A stretch of 34,358 nt of DNA from Rhodospirillaceae bacterium (GTDB lineage Bacteria; Pseudomonadota; Alphaproteobacteria; MPNO01; UBA2964), in the NCBI GenBank assembly GCA_002712335.1, contig PATI01000016.1, forward strand, positions 31,569-65,926. The letters run 5' to 3'. Below, piece by piece: positions 8,408-16,762 of the stretch. The position numbers were made by a program, and so were the translations under genes. Positions within the stretch are counted from its first letter, which is position 1. Each line of letters opens with the position of its first letter. The notes below the pieces were generated by a model. That model was not told the origin of the DNA and made no database searches. It worked only from the letters and a program-made list of their open reading frames with translations.

Positions 8408-9088
8408 TTATATTATTAAGCGGTAACCCCCGGGTTCCGTCACCAAAATTTTTGCTTGGGACGGGTCTATCTCGAGTTTTTGGCGCAGCTTATAAATATG
8501 AGTTTCCAAAGTATGAGTAGTAATCCCAGAGTTATACTCCCAAACCTCGTCAAGTAGATCTCCGCGCGCTACAAACGAATTTGCATGACATATCAAGAAT
8601 TTTAAGATTGAGGTCTCTTTTTCGGTCAGCTTAATAATTTTATCTTCGGATAAATCTGACAATAGTTGTGCATTCGGATCGAATTTGTATGGGCCCAACC
8701 GATAATCAGAATCTTTGGTCTGATCACTTTTTGTTAGTTGAAATCTGATCCGCGCCATTAAATCTCGAAAATGAAATGGTTTCACTATGCAGTCATTTAC
8801 TCCACCCTCAATATCTTTATCTAACGCTTTACTTTTGGACAGGAGAATTATCGGAATTAATGAGCCTTGAAAGCGAATTGCTCGCCAAAACTCGATATTT
8901 TTTAAATCAAAATTTAGTTCATCGAGAATCAATAAATCAAACTGATCCTCTTGAATCATCCTTAAACCCTCTGCGCCGGATCCAACTGCTTTTATGAATA
9001 TGCCATCCTGAGACCCCACTAACTCCACCAAGCATTTCCTTAAAACTTCATCAGCCCCTACAAGGAGAATATTTTTTTCAAATTTCAT
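8408..9088 (-). CDS. OmpR-family response regulator with degenerate receiver domain
   Basis: Transcription regulator with a receiver (about residues 5-120) and OmpR-type winged helix (about 128-226: LTEKETSILKFL, DLLDEVW, TLETHIYKLRQKL, GGYRL). The receiver keeps the phospho-acceptor position Asp56 (LLILDEL), Ser84 and Lys103 (IVKPF). The two Mg-binding acidic residues that normally follow the first strand are Gly11 and Ala12 (ILLVGADEV). Phosphorylation is therefore doubtful. No histidine kinase is encoded nearby. It diverges from the L,D-transpeptidase-type gene across about 170 bases, so it may regulate that gene. CenR-type envelope regulators have comparable neighbours in some alphaproteobacteria, but I do not assert orthology. 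Confidence 0.88.
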   Translation of the reverse strand: MKFEKNILLVGADEVLRKCLVELVGSQDGIFIKAVGSGAEGLRMIQEDQFDLLILDELNFDLKNIEFWRAIRFQGSLIPIILLSKSKALDKDIEGGVNDCIVKPFHFRDLMARIRFQLTKSDQTKDSDYRLGPYKFDPNAQLLSDLSEDKIIKLTEKETSILKFLICHANSFVARGDLLDEVWEYNSGITTHTLETHIYKLRQKLEIDPSQAKILVTEPGGYRLII

Positions 9089-9260
9089 CGCCTTCTCACG
9101 CTAAGCAAATCAATATTAACGGAGATCCACACTAAATTAAATTGTGTGTCGAAACCGCATTTATAGGATATATTCAATTCTATACTTTTTGGCCATTACA
9201 ACCCCAAACTATTTAGGCATCATGAATTGACGTTTTTCGCCTGAAGGATATAACGCACTC

Positions 9261-9767
9261 GTGAATTTAGTAATAAAGCCAAATGGCCAATCACATTGGA
9301 ACAATATCACATTTCGTTGTGCGATCGGTACAGGCGGTATTTCTAATGATAAAAAAGAGGGCGATGGAATTACACCTGCTGGTAAATTCGCCCTGCGGCA
9401 AGTATTTTTTCGATCTGATCGGATATCTGCCCCGCGCACAATCCTGCCCATTACCTGTCTAAAAAATACCGATGCTTGGTGTGATTGTCCCAAAAGCAAA
9501 CAATATAACGAGCTAATAAAACTTCCATTTAGCAGTGGATATGAAACGCTTTGGCGAACAGACGCCATTTATGATTTAATTGCGGTGGTGGGATATAATG
9601 ATCAACCTGTCATCCCGGGTAAAGGGAGCGCGATTTTTATCCATTTAGCCACTCCCAGTTTCAGCAATACCAAAGGGTGTATTGCTTTTTCAAAGTCTGC
9701 TCTTTTAAAAATTTTAGAAGAGTGGACCGAAAGAAGCATGGTCGAATTAATGGTATGTGGCAACTAA
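9261..9767 (+). CDS. L,D-transpeptidase (YkuD) family protein without visible signal peptide
   Basis: The YkuD fold cross-links peptidoglycan stem peptides or attaches proteins to them. Visible marks are GDGITPAGKF near residue 36 and the active-site block IFIHLATPSFSNTKGCIAF, with His near 128 and Cys near 140. 168 residues, a domain-only protein. The N-terminus from GTG 9261 is MNLVIKPNGQSHWNN, with no signal peptide or membrane segment. GAAGGA at 9242-9247 is rather far (13 bases), so the start is uncertain. It diverges from the response regulator and converges on yggS. Catalytic activity is inferred from the His/Cys motif only. Confidence 0.82.
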   Translation: MNLVIKPNGQSHWNNITFRCAIGTGGISNDKKEGDGITPAGKFALRQVFFRSDRISAPRTILPITCLKNTDAWCDCPKSKQYNELIKLPFSSGYETLWRTDAIYDLIAVVGYNDQPVIPGKGSAIFIHLATPSFSNTKGCIAFSKSALLKILEEWTERSMVELMVCGN

Positions 9768-9788
9768 ATTCTGGGGATGGTTTTGTGT

Positions 9789-10478
9789 CTAACGGGTACC
9801 AAAAATTGATGTGCCAATCCGAACATGGCTAGTCCCAAGTTTAATCGCGGTCTCAAAATCGGCACTCATTCCCATGCTAAGAGTTTTTAACTTATGGCGA
9901 CGTGCGAGCGTGGCCAGAAATCCAAAATGGAGTGCGGGCTCGTCATCCGCCGGCGGAATGCACATCAAACCCTTTACCGGAAGATTAAGCTCTGTTCGAG
10001 ATAATTTTAAAAGTTCATCAAGCTCTCCTGGATGCACACCGGCTTTTTGTGGCTCCTCGCCCGTGTTTACTTGAATATAAAGATCCGGACAACGACCAAT
10101 GTTTTGTTGCTCTTTATGTAAGGCTCTCGCGAGGCGGGGCCGATCAAGAGTTTCTATAACGTCAAATAAATTTATGGCTTGGCGTACCTTATTTGTTTGA
10201 AGTGGACCAATTAAATGTAACCGCGCTTCGGGAAAATCTTGTTTCAATGAGGAATATTTTTGCTCGGCTTCTTGCACTCTATTTTCACCAAAAAGCCGAT
10301 GACCCTGCTCAAGAACTATTTTTACTTCCTCCGCAGAATGAAATTTTGTTACTGCCATCAAAGCTACCTCGTTGGAAGAGCGGCCTGCCTTCAACGAAAC
10401 AGAGGATATTGTTTCATAAAGTGCGGAAAGATTTTCAATAATCTGAGATTTTTTTAATTTTTCTTTGTTTTCATTCAT
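9789..10478 (-). CDS. yggS: YggS/PLPBP family pyridoxal-phosphate homeostasis protein
   Basis: Binds PLP without catalysing a known reaction and buffers vitamin B6 and amino-acid pools. The PLP lysine is in LMAVTKFHSAEEV near residue 45. Other conserved blocks are FGENRVQEAEQKY, LHLIGPLQTNKVRQAI, VNTGEEPQKAGV and the phosphate-binding end SMGMSADFETAIKLGTSHVRIGT. 229 residues, full length. ATG at 10478 on the minus strand. It diverges from the JmjC gene; the ~107 AT-rich bases between must hold both promoters. Confidence 0.95.
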   Translation of the reverse strand: MNENKEKLKKSQIIENLSALYETISSVSLKAGRSSNEVALMAVTKFHSAEEVKIVLEQGHRLFGENRVQEAEQKYSSLKQDFPEARLHLIGPLQTNKVRQAINLFDVIETLDRPRLARALHKEQQNIGRCPDLYIQVNTGEEPQKAGVHPGELDELLKLSRTELNLPVKGLMCIPPADDEPALHFGFLATLARRHKLKTLSMGMSADFETAIKLGTSHVRIGTSIFGTR

Positions 10479-10585
10479 GGGCCAGATAATTTAAAACTCT
10501 TTAATTAAAGCAGTATTGGCTTTTATTGATTATAATCTGATTTTAGTTTTTGCTTTAATAAATCTTAACAAGGGAAAAGGCATTG

Positions 10586-11518
10586 ATGGAAGATATTTTC
10601 AAATCCCCAAACGTCGTAGAAGATATTAAAGATGCAAAAAAAAATAGACAGCCATGGATCGGAAAGGGCGTAATAAGAACTTTATCAGATTTTTTTTCCT
10701 ATAAGGATTTTGAAACACTCATCAACCAGACGGGAATTTGGACACCTGGACGTTTGCAAGTTTTGTTGGACAACAAACCCATTCCCCCAAATGACCTGTT
10801 TCCCGCTCAACAAAATATTTCCGGTGACGGCACAGCCCTAAATACCGCGATTTTAAAAGATGCAATGAAGCGCGGCAGCTCAATAGTCCTAAACGACATT
10901 GCTGGACTTTCTCCAGGTGTGCTCAAAATCCGAGAAGCCTTAACAAACTGGGCCAAGGGAAAACTTGAATGTAATCTTTACTACTCGCAGAAAGACCACC
11001 AAGCCTTTCCAATACATTTTGATGTGCACGATGTTTTTGCCATTCAGATTGACGGCAAAAAACACTGGCAAGTCTTTGATCAGTATGCGGAATATCCTAT
11101 CAATCATCCACACTTTACAAATGCACGTTACATCAACCCGGAAAATGTCCACGGATCACCATTGTTGGATTTAATATTCGAACCTGGTGATCTTTTATAT
11201 ATCCCGTCTGGTTTTCTGCATCACGCGTCATGTCGGGAGGGGCGGTCGCTTCATTTATCCTTTGGCTTGGTGGAAATGTTAGGCATGGATGTCATATCCC
11301 ATGCATTTGAAAATGCAGTGAAAACTGAGTTTTTCCGCACGCCCCTAAATACAATTTTACGAGAAAAGGACCCGGTTGATTTTTATCTCCGAAAGTGGGC
11401 TAAACAGATGAAAGATCTCTCCTCAAATCCTGATTTTAAAAAACGCGTCGAATTAAGTCTCCAAAGTTTCTCATACCGCGCTAACCAATTGGATCTTGGA
11501 TCAGAGGAAAATGAGTAA
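10586..11518 (+). CDS. JmjC/cupin-domain Fe(II)/2-oxoglutarate oxygenase-like protein
   Basis: Probable non-haem iron dioxygenase of the JmjC/cupin_4 group, whose bacterial members include ribosomal-protein hydroxylases such as YcfD. The iron triad is visible: HFDVHDVF supplies His-x-Asp near residues 144-146, and GDLLYIPSGFLHHA supplies the distal His near 212-213. GKKHWQVFD lies between, as in JmjC folds. 310 residues. ATG 10586 is chosen over TTG 10583 because AAGG (10577-10580) sits five bases upstream. The target is unknown: no ribosomal-protein gene is adjacent, and the C-terminus has no clear winged-helix motif to my eye. Confidence 0.8.
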   Translation: MEDIFKSPNVVEDIKDAKKNRQPWIGKGVIRTLSDFFSYKDFETLINQTGIWTPGRLQVLLDNKPIPPNDLFPAQQNISGDGTALNTAILKDAMKRGSSIVLNDIAGLSPGVLKIREALTNWAKGKLECNLYYSQKDHQAFPIHFDVHDVFAIQIDGKKHWQVFDQYAEYPINHPHFTNARYINPENVHGSPLLDLIFEPGDLLYIPSGFLHHASCREGRSLHLSFGLVEMLGMDVISHAFENAVKTEFFRTPLNTILREKDPVDFYLRKWAKQMKDLSSNPDFKKRVELSLQSFSYRANQLDLGSEENE

Positions 11519-11522
11519 CAAT

Positions 11523-11553
11523 AAAAAAATTAGGGGGCCCGAAGGCCCCCTAA
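11523..11553 (-). terminator. strong intrinsic terminator of the porin gene
   Basis: A perfect 10-pair stem (11530-11539 with 11544-11553) closes a TTCG tetraloop when read on the minus strand, followed by seven Ts (11523-11529 complement). It lies 25 bases after the porin stop. The T-run is only on the porin side, so it serves the minus strand; it may slow plus-strand transcripts from the JmjC gene. Confidence 0.93.
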
Positions 11554-11578
11554 CCAATTCTAAATTTCTGTAAAGATC

Positions 11579-12628
11579 TTAGAATTTAACCTTGAATCCA
11601 GCTACAACACCGTTTTCACTGAGGTTGTCAGAATCCCCGGAACCGTTATCAACATCAACGTTGAAGATAGAACCTTCAAATTTTACGCCGCCACCCAAAT
11701 TCTTGGAATAGCCAGCTGACGTAACAGTTGTCTGCAGATCGTTGCCACTTGTTGGCTCTTGCTCTGCAAAACCATACTGAAGGCTGACAGTGTCAGACTT
11801 GTTGAGCTTATACATGATAGCTGCACCAGTATCTTTGTTCTTGGTTCCAGAACCATTGTCTTCAACAGCATGGAAAGCCGTTAAAGTCACAGCACCTTGA
11901 CCAACGTTAACACCCATGTTCCAGCCGTCTTCAGTGACAGAACCCGTGTCAACTTGTGAATAACCAACTGCTAGGCTGAACTTGGTCTTACCAGCTTTAC
12001 CAGCATACTTGGCCATGGCAGAGATACCATCACGATCACCAGAAGTTTCTGTATCATCGTAATCTGTAGCCGTACCACCAGAAGCGTCAGGCATGTAGGA
12101 AACAGCAGCAGAAAGTGCACCCATTTTTGGAAGGAAATAAGTGATCTTTTGGTTGTCGCCCATGCCAACGTCATTGTCGTTGTCAATGGTTTGAGCATCG
12201 GTGAGACCAACCCAGTCACCGGCATCTGACTTAACGATACCAACAGGGCCAACACCCTTAACACTGCCAACGTAGGAAGCAGCAGGGTCGTTGTTACCAA
12301 TTTGGAACTTACCAAAGGAACCCTTAACATACATGGAAGTTTCATCCCATGTATTGTTTCCAGTAGTAGTACCCGTTCCAGCTTCCAACTCCATACGCCC
12401 ACCAACGGTCATGCCGTTCTTGAGCTTCTGTTTCCAGTCAAAGTTGATTTCACTGTCGTGCTTGACGTCGAAGTTATTGACTTGGTCAGCAGTACCATCG
12501 GCACCCACACCAACCCAAGCTTCATAGTAACCGCTAAGCTTTAACTTAGCTGCACTTGCAGGAGCAGCAGCAACAGCCGCAGCGGCTGCAACAATAACTG
12601 TGCTCGCAAGAAGTTTAGATTTTAACAT
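11579..12628 (-). CDS. Gram-negative porin
   Basis: Outer-membrane beta-barrel for passive solute entry. Signal peptide: basic start, LLASTVIVAAAAAVAAAP, cleavage likely after ASA before KLKLSGYYEAWVG. The mature chain is a run of alternating amphipathic strands with Gly/Asp/Asn-rich turns. It ends with a terminal strand VVAGFKVKF, and a C-terminal Phe is the usual BAM signal. 349 residues, close to general trimeric porins. Acidic loops (DTGSVTEDG, NVDVDNGSGDSDN) may suit cation selectivity or calcium binding; that is inference. AGAGGTG lies just upstream of ATG 12628. The strong terminator and elaborate promoter suggest high, regulated expression. Confidence 0.9.
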   Translation of the reverse strand: MLKSKLLASTVIVAAAAAVAAAPASAAKLKLSGYYEAWVGVGADGTADQVNNFDVKHDSEINFDWKQKLKNGMTVGGRMELEAGTGTTTGNNTWDETSMYVKGSFGKFQIGNNDPAASYVGSVKGVGPVGIVKSDAGDWVGLTDAQTIDNDNDVGMGDNQKITYFLPKMGALSAAVSYMPDASGGTATDYDDTETSGDRDGISAMAKYAGKAGKTKFSLAVGYSQVDTGSVTEDGWNMGVNVGQGAVTLTAFHAVEDNGSGTKNKDTGAAIMYKLNKSDTVSLQYGFAEQEPTSGNDLQTTVTSAGYSKNLGGGVKFEGSIFNVDVDNGSGDSDNLSENGVVAGFKVKF

Positions 12629-12642
12629 TTAACACCTCTAAA

Positions 12643-12660
12643 TTTTTATCTAGATAAAAA
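12643..12660. repeat. 18-base perfect palindrome in the porin leader/promoter
   Basis: TTTTTATCTAGATAAAAA reads the same on both strands and lies 14 bases upstream of the porin start codon. It could be a protein operator or a leader hairpin near the ribosome binding site. Function unknown. Confidence 0.6.
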
Positions 12661-12698
12661 GTGACTAAATTGCCACATCAGTGTTGTAAAAGAAATAC

Positions 12699-12734
12699 CC
12701 GTTTAGACAAGGGTTTTATATCGATTTATATCGA
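12699..12734 (-). promoter_or_regulatory. tandem 10-base repeats abutting a porin -35-like element
   Basis: TTTATATCGA occurs twice head-to-tail (12715-12724 and 12725-12734). On the minus strand these lie just upstream of TTGTCT (12704-12699), a plausible -35, with TACAAC at about the right distance as a weak -10. Two direct half-sites one helical turn apart are the usual binding layout for OmpR-type dimers, and porins are classic OmpR targets. The regulator is not identified. Confidence 0.45.
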
Positions 12735-12743
12735 TTTTTAAAG

Positions 12744-12765
12744 TTTGTTGCATTTTTGCAACAAA
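12744..12765. repeat. inverted repeat between porin and DUF3576 genes
   Basis: TTTGTTGCA and TGCAACAAA form a perfect 9-base inverted repeat around TTTT. Neither side has a T-run, so a terminator is unlikely; an operator is more plausible. With the palindrome and tandem repeats listed separately, it accounts for most visible structure in the 310-base gap 12629-12938. Confidence 0.5.
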
Positions 12766-12938
12766 GAAGGTGGGTATTAATCAGCACACTTAAGGATCTC
12801 TTGTTAAAAGTATCTAGTTTCCATATATTTCGGTAAAATTCAGATTGATCCTGAATGTTTGTGACATTTTTAAGGTATCTTTTGCCGGTTGGCTTTAAAA
12901 TAGATATCGTAGAGGAAATTTTTCGGGGAATAGGCTTT

Positions 12939-13496
12939 ATGGATAGGTCTAAGTTAGGGCGCTTAATTTCCGCGGCCGCGTTTTTAATTACCATACAAGG
13001 CTGTGGTGGCCCAATTAAGCAGGAATTTCCCGTTCTTACCAAGGATGGTCAGGTTTTTTCCGACGTTGAGCTCGAAAAACAAGCCAAAGAAGAAGGAAAG
13101 ATTTTTGGAAGCGACGGTATTGATCTATTCAATTTGGGGGGCAACAAAAGAAAAGCTGCTGAAGGAAGCGGGATTGGAGTCAACAGTTATCTTTGGCGCG
13201 CATCGCTAGACACGATCTCATTTCTACCATTGGCCTCCGCCGATCCTTTTGGCGGCGTCATCATTACGGATTGGTATTCACCGCCGGAGGCACCAAACGA
13301 GCGATACAAGTTGAGTGTCTATATCTTAGGCCGACAACTACGCGCTGATGGCATCCGAGTGGCCGTTCATCGACAAAATTTGAAAGCAACAGCTTGGCAA
13401 ACAGGTGTGGTTTCCAGAGACACCGCTCTAAATTTGGAAAACAAAATCCTCGCACGAGCACGTCAACTGCGTATAGCATCGTCAAAGGTAAAATAA
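12939..13496 (+). CDS. DUF3576 family lipoprotein
   Basis: A lipoprotein family found next to leuS in alphaproteobacteria; function unknown. I start at ATG 12939 rather than the first ATG of the frame (12855). The shorter form begins MDRSKLGRLISAAAFLITIQGC, a clean lipoprotein signal with Cys22, and GGGGAA lies 8 bases upstream. The mature part includes GIGVNSYLWRASLDTISFLPL, GGVIITDWYSPPE, RYKLSVYILG and RIRVAVHRQ-like strands, matching DUF3576 as I know it. About 185 residues. The next gene starts about 130 bases later. A periplasmic or outer-membrane role is inferred from the lipobox. Confidence 0.87.
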   Translation: MDRSKLGRLISAAAFLITIQGCGGPIKQEFPVLTKDGQVFSDVELEKQAKEEGKIFGSDGIDLFNLGGNKRKAAEGSGIGVNSYLWRASLDTISFLPLASADPFGGVIITDWYSPPEAPNERYKLSVYILGRQLRADGIRVAVHRQNLKATAWQTGVVSRDTALNLENKILARARQLRIASSKVK

Positions 13497-13623
13497 ATTC
13501 GCGCCAGAATATTCAAAATTTAGACAAGGCGATCTCATCACTTGCGAGGAATAGCTCAGCATGTGAAAATTCCTCTAGTCGGGCAACAGAATTAGATAAT
13601 ATTTTGAAAAAGAAATTTTAAAG

Positions 13624-16200
13624 ATGAAAAGCCAAACCACTCCGGCCAGATACAACGTCAAGGAAACGGAACTTAAGTGGCAAGCCCGATGGGAAGAAAG
13701 CCGCTGTTTTAATGTAGAAATTGACCCAAACAAACCCAAGTACTATGTCCTAGAAATGTTCCCTTACCCATCCGGACGAATTCACATGGGGCATGTCAGA
13801 AATTACACAATGGGCGATGTCGTGGCTCGCTACAAACGTGCAGCTGGCTTCAATGTCCTTCATCCTATGGGTTGGGATGCATTTGGTATGCCAGCCGAAA
13901 ACGCAGCAATGGAACAAGGTGTTCATCCAGGAACCTGGACCTATTCAAATATATCCACAATGCGTTCTCAACTTAAAAAAATGGGTTTAGCTCTCGACTG
14001 GTCGAAGGAACTAGCCACCTGTCATCCAGGATATTACTTACAAGAACAGAAGATGTTTCTTAAATTTCTTGAGCACGACTTGGTTTACCGACGACGAAGC
14101 TCTGTAAATTGGGACCCGGTCGACAATACTGTGTTGGCAAACGAACAGGTTATAGATGGGCTCGGATGGCGCTCGGGTGCGCCAGTAGAACGGAGGGAGC
14201 TTGATCAGTGGTTTTTTAGAATCACCGACTTTTCAGAAGATTTACTCGAAGGTTTGACAACACTTAAAAAGTGGCCCGAAAAAGTACCTATCATGCAGGA
14301 GAATTGGATCGGGCGGTCGGAAGGTATGAAAATTTGGTTTGATCTTATAGACAGTGACGAACGTCTACAAATTTTTACAACCAGGCATGATACAATATTT
14401 GGAGCAACCTTTTGCGCCATTTCCGCAGACCACCCCCTCTCCATTAAATTGGCTGCAAAAGATAAAAAACTAAAAAAGTTTATCGAAGAATGCAAATCTA
14501 TAGGCACCACGGAAGCCGCCATAGAGAAAGCCGAAAAACGGGGGTTTGATACGGGGATTTTTGCAATGCATCCCCTGATTTCTGGCAAAAAAATACCCGT
14601 CTTCGTGGCAAATTTTGTGTTAATAGAATATGGTACCGGCGCTATATATGGTTGCCCGGCTCACGACCAGAGGGATTTAGATTTTGCTAATAAATACGGG
14701 CTAGACATTATACCTGTAGTAAAGCCGAATGAGACCGAAACAGAATCCTTCTCCATAAACCAAATGGCGTATTCCGGTGATGGTCTTCATGTAAACTCCG
14801 GCTTCCTTAACGGCCTTAACACGTCAGAAGCTAAAGATGCAGTAGCAAACGAGCTTGAAAAAAATGGTCGCGGCCAACGAGAAATCAACTTTAGATTGCG
14901 AGACTGGGGGGTTTCTAGACAACGTTATTGGGGTTGCCCAATACCCGTAATCAATTGCCCAAATTGTGGGGTTGTGCCAGTGCCCGAAGAGGACCTACCC
15001 GTCTGCCTTCCAGAGGACGTCGACTTTAGTCTTCCCGGAAATCCGCTCGAGCAGCACCCTTCTTGGAAGTTTGTAAGTTGTCCAACTTGTGGTGGCCCAG
15101 CCGAACGAGAGACTGATACTTTGGACACTTTCGTAGAATCATCCTGGTATTTCTTGCGCTTTTGTGCTCCTCGCGCTGAGACCCCAATAGATAAGGCATC
15201 CGTCGACTATTGGATGCCTGTTGACCAATATATAGGAGGCGTAGAACATGCCATTCTACACCTCCTATATGCCCGATTCTTTACACGAGCCCTACAAAAA
15301 TGCGGATATATCGACCTAACAGAGCCCTTCGTTGGCCTCTTTACTCAAGGGATGGTATGTCATGAAACATATCGTTCAGAAAATGGCGAATGGTTGATGC
15401 CCTCCGAAGTTAGAATTGATGAAGCCGGGGTATTGAAACACCTTAATGACGACACTCCCGTAATGACCGGCCGGTCAGAAAAGATGAGCAAATCAAAGAA
15501 AAATGTTGTTGATCCGGAGGATATAATCGCCTCCTATGGCGCTGATACCGCTCGCTGGTTCATGTTATCAGATAGCCCACCCGAGCGGGATTTGGAGTGG
15601 ACCGATGCTGGAATTTCTGGGTCATGGCGCTTTATTAATAAACTTTGGCGCCTTGTTTTAGAAAATGCTACCGACGAAAAACTTTCCGCACCGGAAGTTT
15701 TTAGTAAAGAACTAAAACAGGTTCGCGGACAAATTCATCATACCATCGAAGGGGTTACTGATGATCTTGAGAATTTTCATTTTAACCGAGCGGTCGCACG
15801 AATCTATGAACTAGTTAACACACTATCAGGGGTTAAAAATACGAATTCGGCCAGCCAATGGGTTTTAAAAGAAGGTTTGGAGACTTTAGTGCAGTTGATT
15901 GGGCCTATGATGCCCCATATAGCTGAGGAGTTGTGGGAAATAATGGGTAATTTTACACCCTTGGCCAACACCCGGTGGCCAATCCCCGATCACGCGTTAA
16001 TGCTCAGGGATACTTTGACGATTGCCATTCAAATTGGGGGTAAATTAAAAGCAACAATAGAGCTGCCCAGCGATGCAACCCAAGAAACGGCGGAGGCATT
16101 AGCCCTCTCAGAACCCGCGGTGATGGCTGCCATTAAAGGTAAAAAGTTAAATAGAGTGATTTATATCCCGAAGAAAATTATTAACCTAGTTATTGGTTAA
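13624..16200 (+). CDS. leuS: leucyl-tRNA synthetase
   Basis: Class I aminoacyl-tRNA synthetase charging tRNA-Leu. The HIGH signature is HMGH near residues 54-57 ([16 protein letters not shown]) and KMSKS is at about 620-624. The editing insertion lies around residues 220-420 ([27 protein letters not shown]). Two Cys pairs (CPNCG, CPTCG) suggest the zinc-binding insertion. 858 residues, typical for bacteria. ATG 13624 has only a weak AAAG upstream. It is followed by lptE (21 bases) and holA, a conserved cluster. Confidence 0.97.
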   Translation: MKSQTTPARYNVKETELKWQARWEESRCFNVEIDPNKPKYYVLEMFPYPSGRIHMGHVRNYTMGDVVARYKRAAGFNVLHPMGWDAFGMPAENAAMEQGVHPGTWTYSNISTMRSQLKKMGLALDWSKELATCHPGYYLQEQKMFLKFLEHDLVYRRRSSVNWDPVDNTVLANEQVIDGLGWRSGAPVERRELDQWFFRITDFSEDLLEGLTTLKKWPEKVPIMQENWIGRSEGMKIWFDLIDSDERLQIFTTRHDTIFGATFCAISADHPLSIKLAAKDKKLKKFIEECKSIGTTEAAIEKAEKRGFDTGIFAMHPLISGKKIPVFVANFVLIEYGTGAIYGCPAHDQRDLDFANKYGLDIIPVVKPNETETESFSINQMAYSGDGLHVNSGFLNGLNTSEAKDAVANELEKNGRGQREINFRLRDWGVSRQRYWGCPIPVINCPNCGVVPVPEEDLPVCLPEDVDFSLPGNPLEQHPSWKFVSCPTCGGPAERETDTLDTFVESSWYFLRFCAPRAETPIDKASVDYWMPVDQYIGGVEHAILHLLYARFFTRALQKCGYIDLTEPFVGLFTQGMVCHETYRSENGEWLMPSEVRIDEAGVLKHLNDDTPVMTGRSEKMSKSKKNVVDPEDIIASYGADTARWFMLSDSPPERDLEWTDAGISGSWRFINKLWRLVLENATDEKLSAPEVFSKELKQVRGQIHHTIEGVTDDLENFHFNRAVARIYELVNTLSGVKNTNSASQWVLKEGLETLVQLIGPMMPHIAEELWEIMGNFTPLANTRWPIPDHALMLRDTLTIAIQIGGKLKATIELPSDATQETAEALALSEPAVMAAIKGKKLNRVIYIPKKIINLVIG

Positions 16201-16221
16201 TGAAAGGCGCAATTAAATATT

Positions 16222-16740
16222 ATGACTAAACGAAATAAAATGGTCGTAATTTTGATGAGTTTCCTTTGTGTTATTTGCACTGCATGCGGGTTTCGTCCCC
16301 TCTATAACCAAACTGGGGCAGCCAATTCTCAAGCTCTTTCAAGCGTAGTAATTTTAAAAATTAAGGATAGAAGCGGTCAAAAACTTCGTAATTTCTTACT
16401 CGAACGATTTTTTTCAAATCAACGTTCTGGAATTACTACGCACACATTAAAAGTTGTAATCAATGAAGAAATTAATGAGCTTAATATTCGCAAAGATGGT
16501 TCTGCAACCAGGGCGAAGCTTAAAATAACGGCCAATTTTTACCTAACTCATAAGGCAAGCGGCAAACAATTAAAGGGTAAAGTAAGCTCAACAAGTAGTT
16601 ATAACATGTTGGGGTCAGATTTCGCCACTTTGGGCGCAGAGAGTGATGCCCGCAACCGCGCGCTTCGATCTATTGCGGAAGATTTACGCCTCCGTGTCGC
16701 AGGAGCGCTGACAAATGTGCCTAGACAATTGAAAAGATAA
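16222..16740 (+). CDS. lptE: LPS-assembly lipoprotein LptE
   Basis: Outer-membrane lipoprotein that plugs LptD and helps insert lipopolysaccharide. The N-terminus (MTKRNKMVVILMSFLCVICTAC) is a lipoprotein signal with the acylated Cys near 22, although the -3 residue is Cys rather than Leu. It continues with GFRPLYNQTG, the family signature. 172 residues with beta-rich, basic sequence, normal for alphaproteobacterial LptE. Position between leuS and holA is diagnostic, since LptE diverges strongly in sequence. No lptD is in the window. Confidence 0.9.
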   Translation: MTKRNKMVVILMSFLCVICTACGFRPLYNQTGAANSQALSSVVILKIKDRSGQKLRNFLLERFFSNQRSGITTHTLKVVINEEINELNIRKDGSATRAKLKITANFYLTHKASGKQLKGKVSSTSSYNMLGSDFATLGAESDARNRALRSIAEDLRLRVAGALTNVPRQLKR

Positions 16741-16762
16741 TTTTCTCAAAAAAAGATATTAG

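Noticed and set aside
11971..12405. 144-codon ORF in another frame of the porin on the same strand
   Set aside because: Hydrophobic frame-shadow of a Gly/Thr/Val-rich porin; no plausible start signal and complete overlap with the real gene.
12716..13042. 108-codon minus-strand ORF across the DUF3576 promoter and start
   Set aside because: It is antisense to the lipoprotein signal region, has no ribosome binding site or recognisable domain, and starts inside a real gene.
13394..13621. 75-codon plus-strand ORF overlapping the end of the DUF3576 gene and reaching leuS
   Set aside because: It starts inside a real gene without a ribosome binding site, is low-complexity and Ser/Asn-rich, and resembles no known protein.
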